Shown here one piece after another: positions 9,235-17,964 of a stretch of 50,479 nt of DNA; within the stretch, counting starts at the first letter, position 1, and each line of letters opens with the position of its first letter. The stretch comes from Desulfuromonadales bacterium (GTDB taxonomy: Bacteria; Desulfobacterota; Desulfuromonadia; Desulfuromonadales; JAHYIW01). The notes under the pieces are model-generated. The model saw nothing but the letters and a program-made list of their open reading frames with translations, did no database searches and was not told where the DNA came from. The stretch lies in assembly GCA_029210745.1 (NCBI GenBank), contig JARGFI010000019.1:1-50479 (forward strand). The letters are read 5' to 3'. The position numbers were made by a program, and so were the translations under genes.

Positions 9235-10545
9235 TTGATTCGGAGTCTTCAGAATATTTTCAGCATCCCCGAATTACGGCGCCGGGTTATTTTTACCCTG
9301 GTCATGCTGGCTGTTTATCGGGTTGGATGTCATGTTCCGACGCCAGGAGTTGACGGATCGGTTCTCGCCAAGTTTTTTGCGGGGACTGAAGGGACTCTTC
9401 TCGGTTTGGTCAGTGCATTTACTGGTGGTGCGCTTGAGCGCATGACGGTTTTTGCGCTGGGAATCATGCCTTACATCAGCGCCTCGATTATTTTGCAATT
9501 GCTCACGGTCGTTTTTGAACCGGTTGAGAAACTGGCGAAAGAAGGTGAGCAGGGGCGGCGTACGATCACCAAGTGGACACGCTATGGTACGATCGTTCTT
9601 TCTGTTATACAGGGTGCCGGGATCGCGATCGGTCTGCAGACGATGCGCGGACCAGCGGGCGAATTCGTTGTTCCTGACCAGGGTGTCGGGTTTATTTTAC
9701 TGACTATCGTTACGCTGACCGCCGGAACCGCATTCATTATGTGGCTGGGAGAGCAGATTACCGAACGGGGCATTGGGAACGGTATCTCGCTGATCATTTT
9801 CGCCGGAATCGTGGCGAATATTCCGTCGGCAATAGTGAATACGATACGTCTTGTCAAGACCGGTGCGTTGTCAATTTTTGTGTTGATTGTCATTTTTGGT
9901 GTGATGTTCGGTGTCATCTGGGCGATTATATTTATGGAGCGTGCTCAACGCCGGGTACCGATTCATTATGCGAAACGCGTTGCCGGTGCCGGGGCTACAG
10001 GGCAGACGAGCCATCTTCCTCTTAAGATCAATATGAGCGGTGTTATTCCACCAATCTTTGCCAGCTCGATCATTATGTTTCCGGTGACCGTTGCCCAGGT
10101 TGTCGACGTGCCCTGGGTTCAAACTATGGCCAATATGATGAATCCGGGGAATTGGCTTTACAACGTCTTTTTCGTTGCCTTTATCGTCTTCTTCTGTTAT
10201 TTCTACACGGCTGTAACGTTCAACCCCGTTGATGTTGCTGACAACATCAAGCGGCAGGGTGGTTATGTGCCGGGGATTCGTCCAGGCAAGGCGACTGCCG
10301 AGTATCTTGACACCGTACTCAGCCGACTGACGTTTGTCGGGGCAATCTACGTTTCGGCGGTCTGTGTGCTTCCGACGATCCTTTATGGTCAGTTCAACTT
10401 GCCGTTTTACTTTGGTGGAACGTCGCTGTTGATTGTTGTCGGGGTTGGGATGGATACCGCATCACAAATCGAAGCACACCTGATTTCGCGCTCGTATGAA
10501 GGTTTCATGAAAGGTGTGACGCTGAAAAGTCGCGCTGGACGATAA
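9235..10545 (+). CDS. secY: Protein translocase subunit SecY
   Basis: SecY is the channel of the Sec translocon in the inner membrane; with SecE and SecG it passes unfolded proteins driven by SecA or the ribosome. The 436-residue product has the usual ten hydrophobic segments. It also has GIMPYISASIILQLL (plug/TM2 region), the cytoplasmic loop EGEQGRRTITKWTRYGT, and FNPVDVADNIKRQGGYVPGIRPG. The start is TTG, one base after the rplO stop, with GAGG in the end of rplO as the likely binding site. Its place between rplO and adk is classic. Confidence 0.98.
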   Translation: MIRSLQNIFSIPELRRRVIFTLVMLAVYRVGCHVPTPGVDGSVLAKFFAGTEGTLLGLVSAFTGGALERMTVFALGIMPYISASIILQLLTVVFEPVEKLAKEGEQGRRTITKWTRYGTIVLSVIQGAGIAIGLQTMRGPAGEFVVPDQGVGFILLTIVTLTAGTAFIMWLGEQITERGIGNGISLIIFAGIVANIPSAIVNTIRLVKTGALSIFVLIVIFGVMFGVIWAIIFMERAQRRVPIHYAKRVAGAGATGQTSHLPLKINMSGVIPPIFASSIIMFPVTVAQVVDVPWVQTMANMMNPGNWLYNVFFVAFIVFFCYFYTAVTFNPVDVADNIKRQGGYVPGIRPGKATAEYLDTVLSRLTFVGAIYVSAVCVLPTILYGQFNLPFYFGGTSLLIVVGVGMDTASQIEAHLISRSYEGFMKGVTLKSRAGR

Positions 10546-10556
10546 GGTAGCCAGGT

Positions 10557-11201
10557 ATGAAATTGATTCTTCTTGGTCCTCCGGGGGCCGGTAAAGGTAC
10601 ACAAGCTAAAATATTGACTGATCGTTATAATATTCCACAAATATCGACGGGTGATATTTTGCGTGCGGCGGTCAAGGACAAAACCGCAATGGGGATCAAG
10701 GCGAAGGAGTTTATGGATTCCGGCGCGCTGGTTCCTGATGAAGTCGTGGTTGGCATTGTCAGTGACCGTTTGCTCGATCCGGACTGTACTGCGGGGTTTA
10801 TTCTTGATGGTTTCCCGCGAACGGTCCCTCAGGCTGAAGCTCTTGCAGCAACATTGTCCCGCATGGGGCGTGATCTGGATAAGGTGATTTCGCTTGAGGT
10901 TGATCCGGAGGCACTTGTTGAGCGCCTGACCGGTCGCAGAACCTGTCGCGAGTGTGGTGCAGGGTATCACATCAGCTTTGACCCGCCGCAGAAAGATGGT
11001 GTCTGCAATCTCTGCGGGGGGGAGCTTTTTCACCGCGATGACGACAATGAAGAGACGATTCGTAAGCGACTTGATGTCTACCTGCAACAAACCGCGCCGT
11101 TGATCTCTTTTTACGAGCGGGCCGGAATTCTCAGTTCTCTGGATGGTTTACGTTCGATCGCTGAAGTTGAACAGGAAATTCAGCACCTGCTTCAGGCGTA
11201 A
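10557..11201 (+). CDS. adk: Adenylate kinase, zinc-lid type
   Basis: The enzyme interconverts ATP + AMP and two ADP in the cytoplasm. The 214-residue product has the P-loop GPPGAGKGTQA at residues 7-17, the AMP-site STGDILRAA, GFILDGFPRT, and a long lid domain. The lid holds Cys130, Cys133, Cys150 and Cys153 in two CxxC pairs, the zinc-binding lid of Gram-positive and some deltaproteobacterial enzymes, unlike the Cys-free lid of E. coli. It lies 11 bases after secY and touches map with no gap. Confidence 0.98.
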   Translation: MKLILLGPPGAGKGTQAKILTDRYNIPQISTGDILRAAVKDKTAMGIKAKEFMDSGALVPDEVVVGIVSDRLLDPDCTAGFILDGFPRTVPQAEALAATLSRMGRDLDKVISLEVDPEALVERLTGRRTCRECGAGYHISFDPPQKDGVCNLCGGELFHRDDDNEETIRKRLDVYLQQTAPLISFYERAGILSSLDGLRSIAEVEQEIQHLLQA

Positions 11202-11951
11202 GTGGTGATTACGCTTAAATCACGCGCCGAGATCAAAAAAATGCGAAGCGCGGGGAAAATTGTCGCTGAAATACTTGCTCTATTGAAAGAGCGTGTCGCC
11301 CCTGGGATCACTTCGCTGGAACTCGACGGTCTGGCGGAGGCAGAGTGTAAAAAATACAGGGCCCGTCCGGCCTTTAAAGGCTATGGCGGGTTTCCCTATT
11401 GCATCTGCGCATCACCGAACGAAAAGGTTGTTCATGGGTTTCCGAATTCTTCCCCTCTGGACGATGGTGATTTTATCAGTATAGATTTCGGCGTCATCTA
11501 TAACGGCTATTATGGTGATGCTGCGCTGACCATACCGGTCGGCACGATGTCAGCGGAAAAGCAGCACCTGATGGATGTCACCGAGTCCTCTTTACGCGCG
11601 GCGATCGAAAAAGCGGTCGTGGGAAACAGAATATCAGATATTTCTCACGCGGTGCAAAGTACGGTTGAATATGAAGGGTACAGTGTCGTTCGGGAATTCG
11701 TCGGTCATGGTATTGGCAAACGCCTGCATGAAGCTCCGCAAATCCCGAATTTTGGCTTGCCTGGGCAGGGGCCACGTCTGAAAGCTGGCATGACATTGGC
11801 GATTGAACCGATGATTAATGCCGGTGGCCCCGAAATCAGGATACTGAGTGATGGCTGGACGGCGGTCACGCAAGACAGCCGACCATCGGCACATTTTGAA
11901 CATACGGTCGCTGTCACAGAGGATGGTCCGGAAATTCTGACTGTTTTGTGA
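11202..11951 (+). CDS. map: Methionine aminopeptidase type I
   Basis: It removes the initiator methionine from nascent proteins. The 249-residue product has the type I fold with all five metal ligands in place: Asp95 and Asp106 (in IDFGVIYNGYYGDAAL), His169 (VGHGIGKRLHE), Glu202 (LAIEPM) and Glu233 (FEHTVAVTE). The start is one of two adjacent GTG codons, 11202 or 11205, directly after the adk stop; either gives the normal VITLKSRAEI N-terminus. The order adk-map fits the spc-alpha junction. infA, often found next, is absent. Confidence 0.97.
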   Translation: MVITLKSRAEIKKMRSAGKIVAEILALLKERVAPGITSLELDGLAEAECKKYRARPAFKGYGGFPYCICASPNEKVVHGFPNSSPLDDGDFISIDFGVIYNGYYGDAALTIPVGTMSAEKQHLMDVTESSLRAAIEKAVVGNRISDISHAVQSTVEYEGYSVVREFVGHGIGKRLHEAPQIPNFGLPGQGPRLKAGMTLAIEPMINAGGPEIRILSDGWTAVTQDSRPSAHFEHTVAVTEDGPEILTVL

Positions 11952-11984
11952 CGGCGCAAGATAACCCCGCTGAGGAACTGAAAA

Positions 11985-12098
11985 ATGAAAGTAAGAAGTT
12001 CAGTAAAGAAGATCTGCGACAAATGTAAGGTGATCAAGCGCAAAGGCGTAGTCAGGATCATCTGCGAGAACCCCAAACATAAGCAACGTCAGGGGTAA
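11985..12098 (+). CDS. rpmJ: 50S ribosomal protein L36, zinc-binding form
   Basis: This 37-codon gene encodes L36, the smallest 50S protein, which folds around one zinc ion. The translation begins [14 protein letters not shown], has Cys11, Cys14, Cys27 and His32 as the C-C-C-H zinc site, and ends KHKQRQG. That is the normal length and the zinc (C+) type. GAGGA lies about nine bases upstream of the ATG. It sits between map and rpsM, its standard place. Confidence 0.97.
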   Translation: MKVRSSVKKICDKCKVIKRKGVVRIICENPKHKQRQG

Positions 12099-12118
12099 AG
12101 ACGTAGGAGGAGCATACA

Positions 12119-12487
12119 TTGGCACGCATAGCTGGGATAGATTTACCGCGCAATAAGCGCATCGAAGTGGCACTTACTTATATTTTCGGCATTGGTCGTT
12201 CGTCGGCGCAGAAGATTCTGTCGGCGGCGGGCGTTGATTATGATACGCGTTCCGACGATCTGAATGAGGCCGAAGTCGCAAAAATTCGTGAAGTTATCGA
12301 TGGTGGGTTCAAGGTCGAAGGTGACTTGCGGCGGGATGTTACCATGAACATCAAGCGGCTGATGGATCTGGGTTGCTATCGTGGTCTTCGTCATCGTCGG
12401 GGACTCCCCGTTCGTGGTCAAAAAACCAAGACCAATGCACGGACCCGTAAAGGCCCGCGCAAGACTGTCGCCGGTAAGAAGAAATAA
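12119..12487 (+). CDS. rpsM: 30S ribosomal protein S13
   Basis: S13 at the top of the 30S head contacts 23S rRNA, L5 and the P-site tRNA. The 122-residue product begins (M)[20 protein letters not shown]. It has a helix-two-turn-helix core ([14 protein letters not shown]), the [20 protein letters not shown] segment, and a basic tail that contacts tRNA. The start is TTG, about seven bases after TAGGAGGAG. It is the first gene of the alpha block (S13-S11-S4-RpoA-L17). Confidence 0.98.
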   Translation: MARIAGIDLPRNKRIEVALTYIFGIGRSSAQKILSAAGVDYDTRSDDLNEAEVAKIREVIDGGFKVEGDLRRDVTMNIKRLMDLGCYRGLRHRRGLPVRGQKTKTNARTRKGPRKTVAGKKK

Positions 12488-12499
12488 TCTGGAGGAACC

Positions 12500-12895
12500 A
12501 TGGCTAAGCCTGGCAAAAAAGCAACAAAACAAAAAAAAGAGAAGAAGAATATTGCCAAAGGAGTGGCGCACATCCAGGCAACTTTCAATAACACCATCGT
12601 TACGATTGCTGATATCAGCGGTAATGCGATTTCCTGGGCGACTGCTGGTGGGATGGGTTTCAAGGGATCTCGCAAGAGTACTCCTTTTGCGGCTCAGATG
12701 GCCGCTGAAGAAGCCGCCAAAAAAGCAATGGAACATGGTTTGCGGACGGTTGAGGTTTTCGTAAAGGGACCGGGTTCCGGTCGTGAATCAGCATTGCGTG
12801 CGCTGCAGACGGCGGGTCTGGCGATTACTTTAATCAAGGATGTTACCCCGATTCCACATAACGGGTGCCGTCCGCCGAAACGCAGAAGAGTATAA
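12500..12895 (+). CDS. rpsK: 30S ribosomal protein S11
   Basis: S11 forms the 30S platform near the mRNA exit and the Shine-Dalgarno helix. The 131-residue product has a strongly basic N-terminus ([15 protein letters not shown]), then [30 protein letters not shown], and ends [18 protein letters not shown], the invariant tail. TGGAGGAACC precedes the ATG. It lies between S13 and S4 with gaps of 12 and 17 bases. Confidence 0.98.
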   Translation: MAKPGKKATKQKKEKKNIAKGVAHIQATFNNTIVTIADISGNAISWATAGGMGFKGSRKSTPFAAQMAAEEAAKKAMEHGLRTVEVFVKGPGSGRESALRALQTAGLAITLIKDVTPIPHNGCRPPKRRRV

Positions 12896-12912
12896 CACAA
12901 GGAGGACAAACG

Positions 12913-13542
12913 TTGGCTAGATATACCGGACCCGTCTGCCGTCAGTGCAGAAGGGAAAATATGAAGTTGTTTTTGAAGGGCGATCGTTGCCATACCGATA
13001 AGTGTGCCGTTGAGCGGCGTAATTATGCTCCGGGGCAGCACGGTCAGGGGCGGATCAAGGTTTCTGATTACGGTACGCAATTGCGTGAAAAACAACGTGT
13101 CAAACGTACCTACGGTCTGCTTGAAAAACAATTCCGAGCTTATTTTACCGAAGCTGACCGGATGAAGGGTGTGACCGGCGAGAACTTGCTGGTACTTCTT
13201 GAGCGTCGCCTTGATTGCATCGTTTATCGTCTTGGTTTTGCCAGCTCTCGCAATGAAGCTCGCAGTCTTGTCCGTCAGGGACACTTCAAAGTCAATGGGC
13301 GGCGAGTGAATATTCCTTCGTACCAGGTGCGGACCGCTGACGTTTTGGAACTTCGTGAAAAGAGCCGTACCGTTGCGCGGATCAATGAGTCTCTTGACGG
13401 TGTTATGCGGCGTGGAATTCCGTCCTGGGTCGAAGTCGATCGGGCAAACTTTTCCGGCAAGATGAAAACCTTGCCGGTTCGTGACGAGATGACCACCCCG
13501 GTATTCCAGGAGCAATTGATCGTCGAATTGTACTCCAAGTAA
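12913..13542 (+). CDS. rpsD: 30S ribosomal protein S4
   Basis: S4 is a primary 16S-binding protein, controls accuracy, and represses the alpha operon in E. coli. I choose the TTG at 12913: AAGGAGG (12900-12906) is six bases upstream and the product, 209 residues beginning (M)[18 protein letters not shown], has the family's length. The frame stays open upstream into rpsK, but that extension is not conserved. The N-terminus has four cysteines (CRQC, then CHTDKC), the zinc-binding form. An S4 RNA-binding domain with [20 protein letters not shown] follows. Confidence 0.97.
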   Translation: MARYTGPVCRQCRRENMKLFLKGDRCHTDKCAVERRNYAPGQHGQGRIKVSDYGTQLREKQRVKRTYGLLEKQFRAYFTEADRMKGVTGENLLVLLERRLDCIVYRLGFASSRNEARSLVRQGHFKVNGRRVNIPSYQVRTADVLELREKSRTVARINESLDGVMRRGIPSWVEVDRANFSGKMKTLPVRDEMTTPVFQEQLIVELYSK

Positions 13543-13580
13543 TTACTGCTGAAAGAACAGCATTTAGATGGAGGATACGG

Positions 13581-14597
13581 ATGTATAAAAACTGGAGAGA
13601 CCTGATCAGACCAAAGCGCCTCCAGATTGATTCCGATACGCTGACCGGAGCTTATGGCAAGTTTGAGGCTGAGCCGTTTGAGCGTGGCTTCGGGACGACC
13701 CTTGGCAACTCGCTGCGGCGGGTACTCTTGTCATCCTTGCAGGGAGCAGCAATTACGTCGGTGCGCGTCAAAGGTGTATTGCACGAATTCTCGACGATTC
13801 CCGGTGTGACCGAGGATATGACCGATATTATCCTGAATCTGAAAGGTGTTCTGCTGCGCCTCCACGGTCACGATATTCGTAATATCCGTATCGTTAAAAA
13901 AGGGGCTGGTCCGATCGTTGCCGGTGATATTGTCACTGACAACAACGTGGAGATTCTCAACCCCGATCACCATATTGCCACTTGCGGTAAAGAAGCAGAT
14001 GTCGAGATGGATATGACCGTGGCGTTGGGCAAAGGTTACTTACCTGCGGACCGTAATCGGGACGAAAAGTTTCCGGTCGGGACGATTCCGATCGATTCGA
14101 TTTTTTCTCCGATCAAAAAAGTCAATTTTGCGGTAACCAATGCTCGCGTCGGTCAGATTACCGATTATGACAAGTTGACCCTCGAAGTTTGGACCGATGC
14201 CAGTATCCGTCCTGATGATGCGGTTGCTTACGCAGCAAAAATATTGAAAGAGCAACTGCAAATTTTTATCAACTTTGATGAGAATATCGAGCCTGCGCCA
14301 GACGAGCGTGAAGATGAATCGCGCAAGATCAATGAGAACCTCTATCGGAGTGTTGAGGAACTTGAGCTGTCGGTACGCAGTGCGAACTGCCTGAAAAATG
14401 CAGATATTCATTTGATCGGTGAACTGGTTCAGAAAACTGAAGCCGAGATGCTTAAAACGCAGAATTTTGGTCGTAAATCCTTGAATGAAATCAAGGACAT
14501 CATGGCTGAAATGGGGCTCACTCTCGGGATGCAGGTCGACAATTTCCCCGATCCGGATTATATGAAGATGATGCAGAAGGCTGAAGAAGAAGAGTGA
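13581..14597 (+). CDS. rpoA: RNA polymerase alpha subunit
   Basis: Alpha dimerises to start assembly of RNA polymerase and binds UP elements and activators. The 338-residue product has the N-terminal dimerisation domain ([20 protein letters not shown]-like region near residues 25-45 and [20 protein letters not shown]). An acidic linker is followed by the C-terminal domain with [18 protein letters not shown]; Arg266 corresponds to the DNA-contacting Arg265 of E. coli. TGGAGGATACGG precedes the ATG. It lies between rpsD and rplQ. Confidence 0.98.
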   Translation: MYKNWRDLIRPKRLQIDSDTLTGAYGKFEAEPFERGFGTTLGNSLRRVLLSSLQGAAITSVRVKGVLHEFSTIPGVTEDMTDIILNLKGVLLRLHGHDIRNIRIVKKGAGPIVAGDIVTDNNVEILNPDHHIATCGKEADVEMDMTVALGKGYLPADRNRDEKFPVGTIPIDSIFSPIKKVNFAVTNARVGQITDYDKLTLEVWTDASIRPDDAVAYAAKILKEQLQIFINFDENIEPAPDEREDESRKINENLYRSVEELELSVRSANCLKNADIHLIGELVQKTEAEMLKTQNFGRKSLNEIKDIMAEMGLTLGMQVDNFPDPDYMKMMQKAEEEE

Positions 14598-14637
14598 TTT
14601 TCAGCCCGGTGATATTTAGGAAAGGAATCGTTAAACG

Positions 14638-15168
14638 ATGCGTCACAATAATACAGGCAGACGGCTCGGTCGTAACTCCAGTCACCGCAAGGCGATGATG
14701 CGCAACATGGTAACATCCCTGCTTGAGCATGAGAAAATTACCACCACTGATGCGCGTGCCAAAGAACTGCGGAAGTTGGCAGACAAGCTCATTACCCTCG
14801 GCAAACGCGGTGATCTGCATGCCCGTCGTCAAGCTATGGAAGTTATTTTCGACAAGACCGTTGTCGCTAAACTTTTTGAACGGATAGCCCCGCGTTATGC
14901 AGATCGTCCTGGCGGTTATACCCGGATTGTCAAGCTCGGTTTGCGTTCTGGAGATAATGCTTCAACATCGATGATTGAGCTTGTGGAAGAGAACTTCACC
15001 CCGAAACCGAAAAAAGCCAAGCCCGTTGTTGCCGAACCGGTTATTGCTGAGCCTACTGCAGAGGCAGTTGAGGTAATTTCCAGCGACGAAGCTGTCGAAG
15101 AGGTTGCTGCCGAGACTGTTGAGACTGCGACCGATGATGTTACGGAAGACGAGCAAAAAGACGCTTGA
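14638..15168 (+). CDS. rplQ: 50S ribosomal protein L17 with acidic C-terminal tail
   Basis: L17 lies near the exit tunnel. Residues 1-120 are a standard L17: [59 protein letters not shown] and an end at about MIELVE. A further 55 residues follow, rich in Ala, Val, Glu, Thr and Pro, beginning with a KPKKAKP basic patch and ending in the acidic [11 protein letters not shown]. The tail looks disordered and is longer than in E. coli (127 residues). An AAAGGAATCG site precedes the ATG. It is the last gene of the operon, followed by the terminator at 15194. Confidence 0.96.
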   Translation: MRHNNTGRRLGRNSSHRKAMMRNMVTSLLEHEKITTTDARAKELRKLADKLITLGKRGDLHARRQAMEVIFDKTVVAKLFERIAPRYADRPGGYTRIVKLGLRSGDNASTSMIELVEENFTPKPKKAKPVVAEPVIAEPTAEAVEVISSDEAVEEVAAETVETATDDVTEDEQKDA

Positions 15169-15193
15169 GATTCACTTTATAACGCAAAAAAAG

Positions 15194-15223
15194 GGCAGGG
15201 TCCGTGTGACCCTGCCTTTTTTT
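15194..15223 (+). terminator. Intrinsic terminator of the ribosomal operon
   Basis: A perfect nine-base stem (GGCAGGGTC at 15194-15202 with GACCCTGCC at 15208-15216) around a five-base loop is followed by seven T. It is preceded by seven A, so it can work in both directions. It lies 25 bases after the rplQ stop and also downstream of the minus-strand gene ending at 15338, so it could serve both converging units. Confidence 0.93.
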
Positions 15224-15337
15224 ATATGACGAAAAATTTGTGGAAGTGATTCAAACAGCGGACCTATGTAACTGTCCATTCAGGTTTGTCATCCTCTCTT
15301 CCATCTCGAAGAAAAAAATGCACTCAGTTGGAGTTTT

Positions 15338-17032
15338 TCACGGACGAATGATTATCCCGCTGATATAACGCGGGTCAAGGTCTTCCGGATTGATGGCGAG
15401 AAAGTCATCTTCGAGCACGCCCAAAGTAAACCGCGCAAATGCTTCAGCGCCTGGGCACAGCCCTTCCAGATAGCTAATAAATGCTTCGCTGATAACCGTC
15501 GATACCGTTCCGTCCGTGCCGAGTTTGGCGTGCAGTCGGGGCAGTTCTGTGACAGGGATCGGAGCGGGGCGAAAGGGCCGGTCGAGTACCTGGTTGGCCA
15601 GAGCCGTCAATATAATGTCAGTCAAGGTGAGTTCGTCACGGTACATTGGCCGATCATCGTCAAGGTCAATCTGCGTCGGGAGTTCGAAGGGCAGTGCTGA
15701 GCAGAACAGCGTGTGCAGCATGTCGAGGCGATCGAGACGATGGTTGATAATGGCAAGATCGTCCAGCGATTTAATTGCGCGATCCCCTGTTTGCACATCA
15801 GCGCCGTCGGAGAGGTTTAAGCGGGGCGGTGATTGCAGCAGTGCCTTGAGAAAACGTTTATAGGGAGCATCGAGCCACGGCTTGATGGCGGTAGTATCAA
15901 GCGCCCTGGCCCGTTCCGATAACCGCAGGCACAAACTGTAACCAAGCTGAAACAGCGTCTGCAAGTAGACCTGCCCGAGAATTTCCCCGCCTGCCTCCAC
16001 ATTGCCCCCCGCACTGAATTCGAGTCCAAGGTTCAGGTAGTTGCGCACTCCTTGCGCCACGGCAGAAATGTCCTCAAGGTTGCCGATATCAACCTTGGCG
16101 GCGCTCATGGTTTTGTTTAAAAGATAGGTCAGTTCCCAGCAGAACTCATCACTCATCCCACGTGTCAAAGCTGCCGCCAGAAAAGAGTCGGGCGCCGTGA
16201 CTGTTAAGGCAAAAGCCGGGGGGAGCAGCTCTTCGTCCACGGGATAAATTTTATCCTTGTGCCAGTCCTGAAGATTAAACGTTGCCGGATCGATCCATTG
16301 ATAAACCGAGCGGGCTTCGAGTGGATCGGGAAAACCAAGGTCGGCAAGACGATTGTTGCGATTGCGGAAACATTCTTCCTCAAGTTGAGAGGGCACTTCG
16401 CCCCGAATCGATTCCAGTAAACGGCGAAATAAAGATTGGTCGAGTTGGTAGAGCTGGGCGAAAAACAGACTGAAAAACTTTGCCGCGTCTTCACTGGTGT
16501 AGACCACCTCATAGCCGCCGTCACGATTACTGTCTTCCTGGCGCTGGTCATCATCATCGTAGATTTCCGGACCGTGAACCACGGTCGCGTAGCGCTGCGT
16601 GACAAGGGTTAAAAACTCAAAATCAAGTCCTTCCAGAATGTTCAATATCACATCGTCATCGCGTTCGCTCAAAGCGGCTAACCAGGGCAGAGCGATGTCG
16701 CTGTCCAGTTGATCGCCGCGCCAGCAGTCAAAGTCGAGAAAGAGCGAAAATTGCTCGGCGTTGACAAAATCAATCAGCTCCTTGGCGTCGTCCAGACCAC
16801 GATCCCTGATGAAAAGATAAAGTTCCTGAGCCGGAATACGCGGGATCAGCGTGGCAGCGTCCTCGGCGGCGAGTAACAGGTCGTATTTACGGGTCCCCAC
16901 CGCGTGACGGATAATGTCCAGTCGCTCGTTAGCACTCAGGGCGTTATATTCGGCTTCAGTAATCGCACGCGGCTCACGCAGCAAGGTCAGATGACCAACC
17001 TTCTTTGCCCCTGGCAGTTCAATCGTGTTCAT
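15338..17032 (-). CDS. Uncharacterised protein, probably DUF6178 family
   Basis: A 564-residue, largely acidic soluble protein with no signal peptide or membrane segment. The start is supported by GAGGAG six bases before the ATG. The N-terminal half has helical repeats with DAATLIPRIPAQELYLFIRD and ILEGLDFEFLTLVTQRY, and a D/E-rich patch (YDDDDQRQEDSNRD, about residues 158-171). The C-terminal half has SVYQWIDPATF and VYLQTLFQLGYSLCLRL. It resembles a conserved hypothetical family of Desulfuromonadales that I recall as DUF6178; its function is unknown. It stands alone, divergent from the Lol-like operon and convergent with the ribosomal operon. Confidence 0.7.
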   Translation of the reverse strand: MNTIELPGAKKVGHLTLLREPRAITEAEYNALSANERLDIIRHAVGTRKYDLLLAAEDAATLIPRIPAQELYLFIRDRGLDDAKELIDFVNAEQFSLFLDFDCWRGDQLDSDIALPWLAALSERDDDVILNILEGLDFEFLTLVTQRYATVVHGPEIYDDDDQRQEDSNRDGGYEVVYTSEDAAKFFSLFFAQLYQLDQSLFRRLLESIRGEVPSQLEEECFRNRNNRLADLGFPDPLEARSVYQWIDPATFNLQDWHKDKIYPVDEELLPPAFALTVTAPDSFLAAALTRGMSDEFCWELTYLLNKTMSAAKVDIGNLEDISAVAQGVRNYLNLGLEFSAGGNVEAGGEILGQVYLQTLFQLGYSLCLRLSERARALDTTAIKPWLDAPYKRFLKALLQSPPRLNLSDGADVQTGDRAIKSLDDLAIINHRLDRLDMLHTLFCSALPFELPTQIDLDDDRPMYRDELTLTDIILTALANQVLDRPFRPAPIPVTELPRLHAKLGTDGTVSTVISEAFISYLEGLCPGAEAFARFTLGVLEDDFLAINPEDLDPRYISGIIIRP

Positions 17033-17158
17033 GCAAAACTCCTCGACAAATCGATGTGTTACGGGGTCGTTACTCTACGCCAAGGGCGGGTGGGGGTCAA
17101 TGGTTTTATGCAACATTGATGACTGTTTCAGCCGGTTGTGATTTTACTCGCCATTGTC

Positions 17159-17186
17159 TTGGCAACCTGCTGAAATACGATATCAT
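17159..17186 (+). promoter_or_regulatory. Sigma70-type promoter for the Lol-like operon
   Basis: TTGGCA (17159-17164) and TATCAT (17181-17186) are separated by 16 bases, with an AT-rich stretch after them, and lie 37 bases before the GTG at 17223. It is the best match in the 190-base divergent gap. Prediction by eye only. Confidence 0.5.
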
Positions 17187-17222
17187 AAAAGAATATTATT
17201 TCCCCTCGCGAAAGGACAACGT

Positions 17223-17963
17223 GTGTGTATTTCGACAAAAATCGTTATCAGCGTCGCTGTTCTGATCCTCTTCCCGTCTATCGTGCTGGGGATCGACTGG
17301 CAACAATTGATACGCGAGGTGGAAGAACAATATAATGGCCACTCATCGCATTCAACAATGCAGATGAAGGTGCGCACCGCGCATTGGCAACGCCGTCTGA
17401 CGATGGAGGCGTGGTCACTGGAGCGCGATCATTTTCTGGTGCGGATCGTTGCTCCGGCCAAGGAGCAGGGGGTCGCAACCCTGAAGGTCGACAAGGAGGT
17501 CTGGAATTATTTGCCCAATGTCGACCGGGTCATCAAGGTGCCACCGTCGTTGATGGGAGGTGCGTGGATGGGGAGTCATATCACCAATAACGATCTGGTC
17601 AAGGCGGCGCATATTGATGAGGATTATGTCTTCCAGCTGCAGGAAGAAAATGCTGAAATCTGGCGGATTGAGGGGATACCGAAAGCGGCGGCGGCGGTGG
17701 TCTGGGGACGGATTATTTACACGGTACGCAAGGCTGACCGAGTACCACTGCTGGTCGAGTATTTTGATGAAGAGTACGAGCTGGTACGCACTATCACTTT
17801 TGCCGATATTCAGACCGTCGGTAACCGCACCATTCCACTGAAGATGATTGTGCAACCGATTGACAAGCCGGAGGAGCAGACCGTCTTGCACTATGAGAAT
17901 ATCGCCTTTGATCTGCCGCTGACGGCCAGTTTCTTTTCGCTGCGCGAACTGAAAAAGCGCTGA
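17223..17963 (+). CDS. LolA-like outer-membrane lipoprotein-sorting protein
   Basis: A 246-residue secreted protein of the LolA_like / outer membrane lipoprotein-sorting family. I choose the GTG at 17223 because AAAGGA lies six bases upstream and it produces a clean signal peptide (MCISTKIVISVAVLILFPSI, cleavage probably near VLG). The mature part has the LolA-type motifs: RTAHWQRRLTMEAWSLERDH, then GVATLKVDKEVWNYLPNVDR and SLMGGAWMGSHITNNDLV. LolA-fold proteins carry lipids or lipoproteins across the periplasm. It is the first gene of a five-gene operon, two bases before the first permease. Its cargo is unknown. Confidence 0.85.
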   Translation: MCISTKIVISVAVLILFPSIVLGIDWQQLIREVEEQYNGHSSHSTMQMKVRTAHWQRRLTMEAWSLERDHFLVRIVAPAKEQGVATLKVDKEVWNYLPNVDRVIKVPPSLMGGAWMGSHITNNDLVKAAHIDEDYVFQLQEENAEIWRIEGIPKAAAAVVWGRIIYTVRKADRVPLLVEYFDEEYELVRTITFADIQTVGNRTIPLKMIVQPIDKPEEQTVLHYENIAFDLPLTASFFSLRELKKR

Positions 17964-17964
17964 A

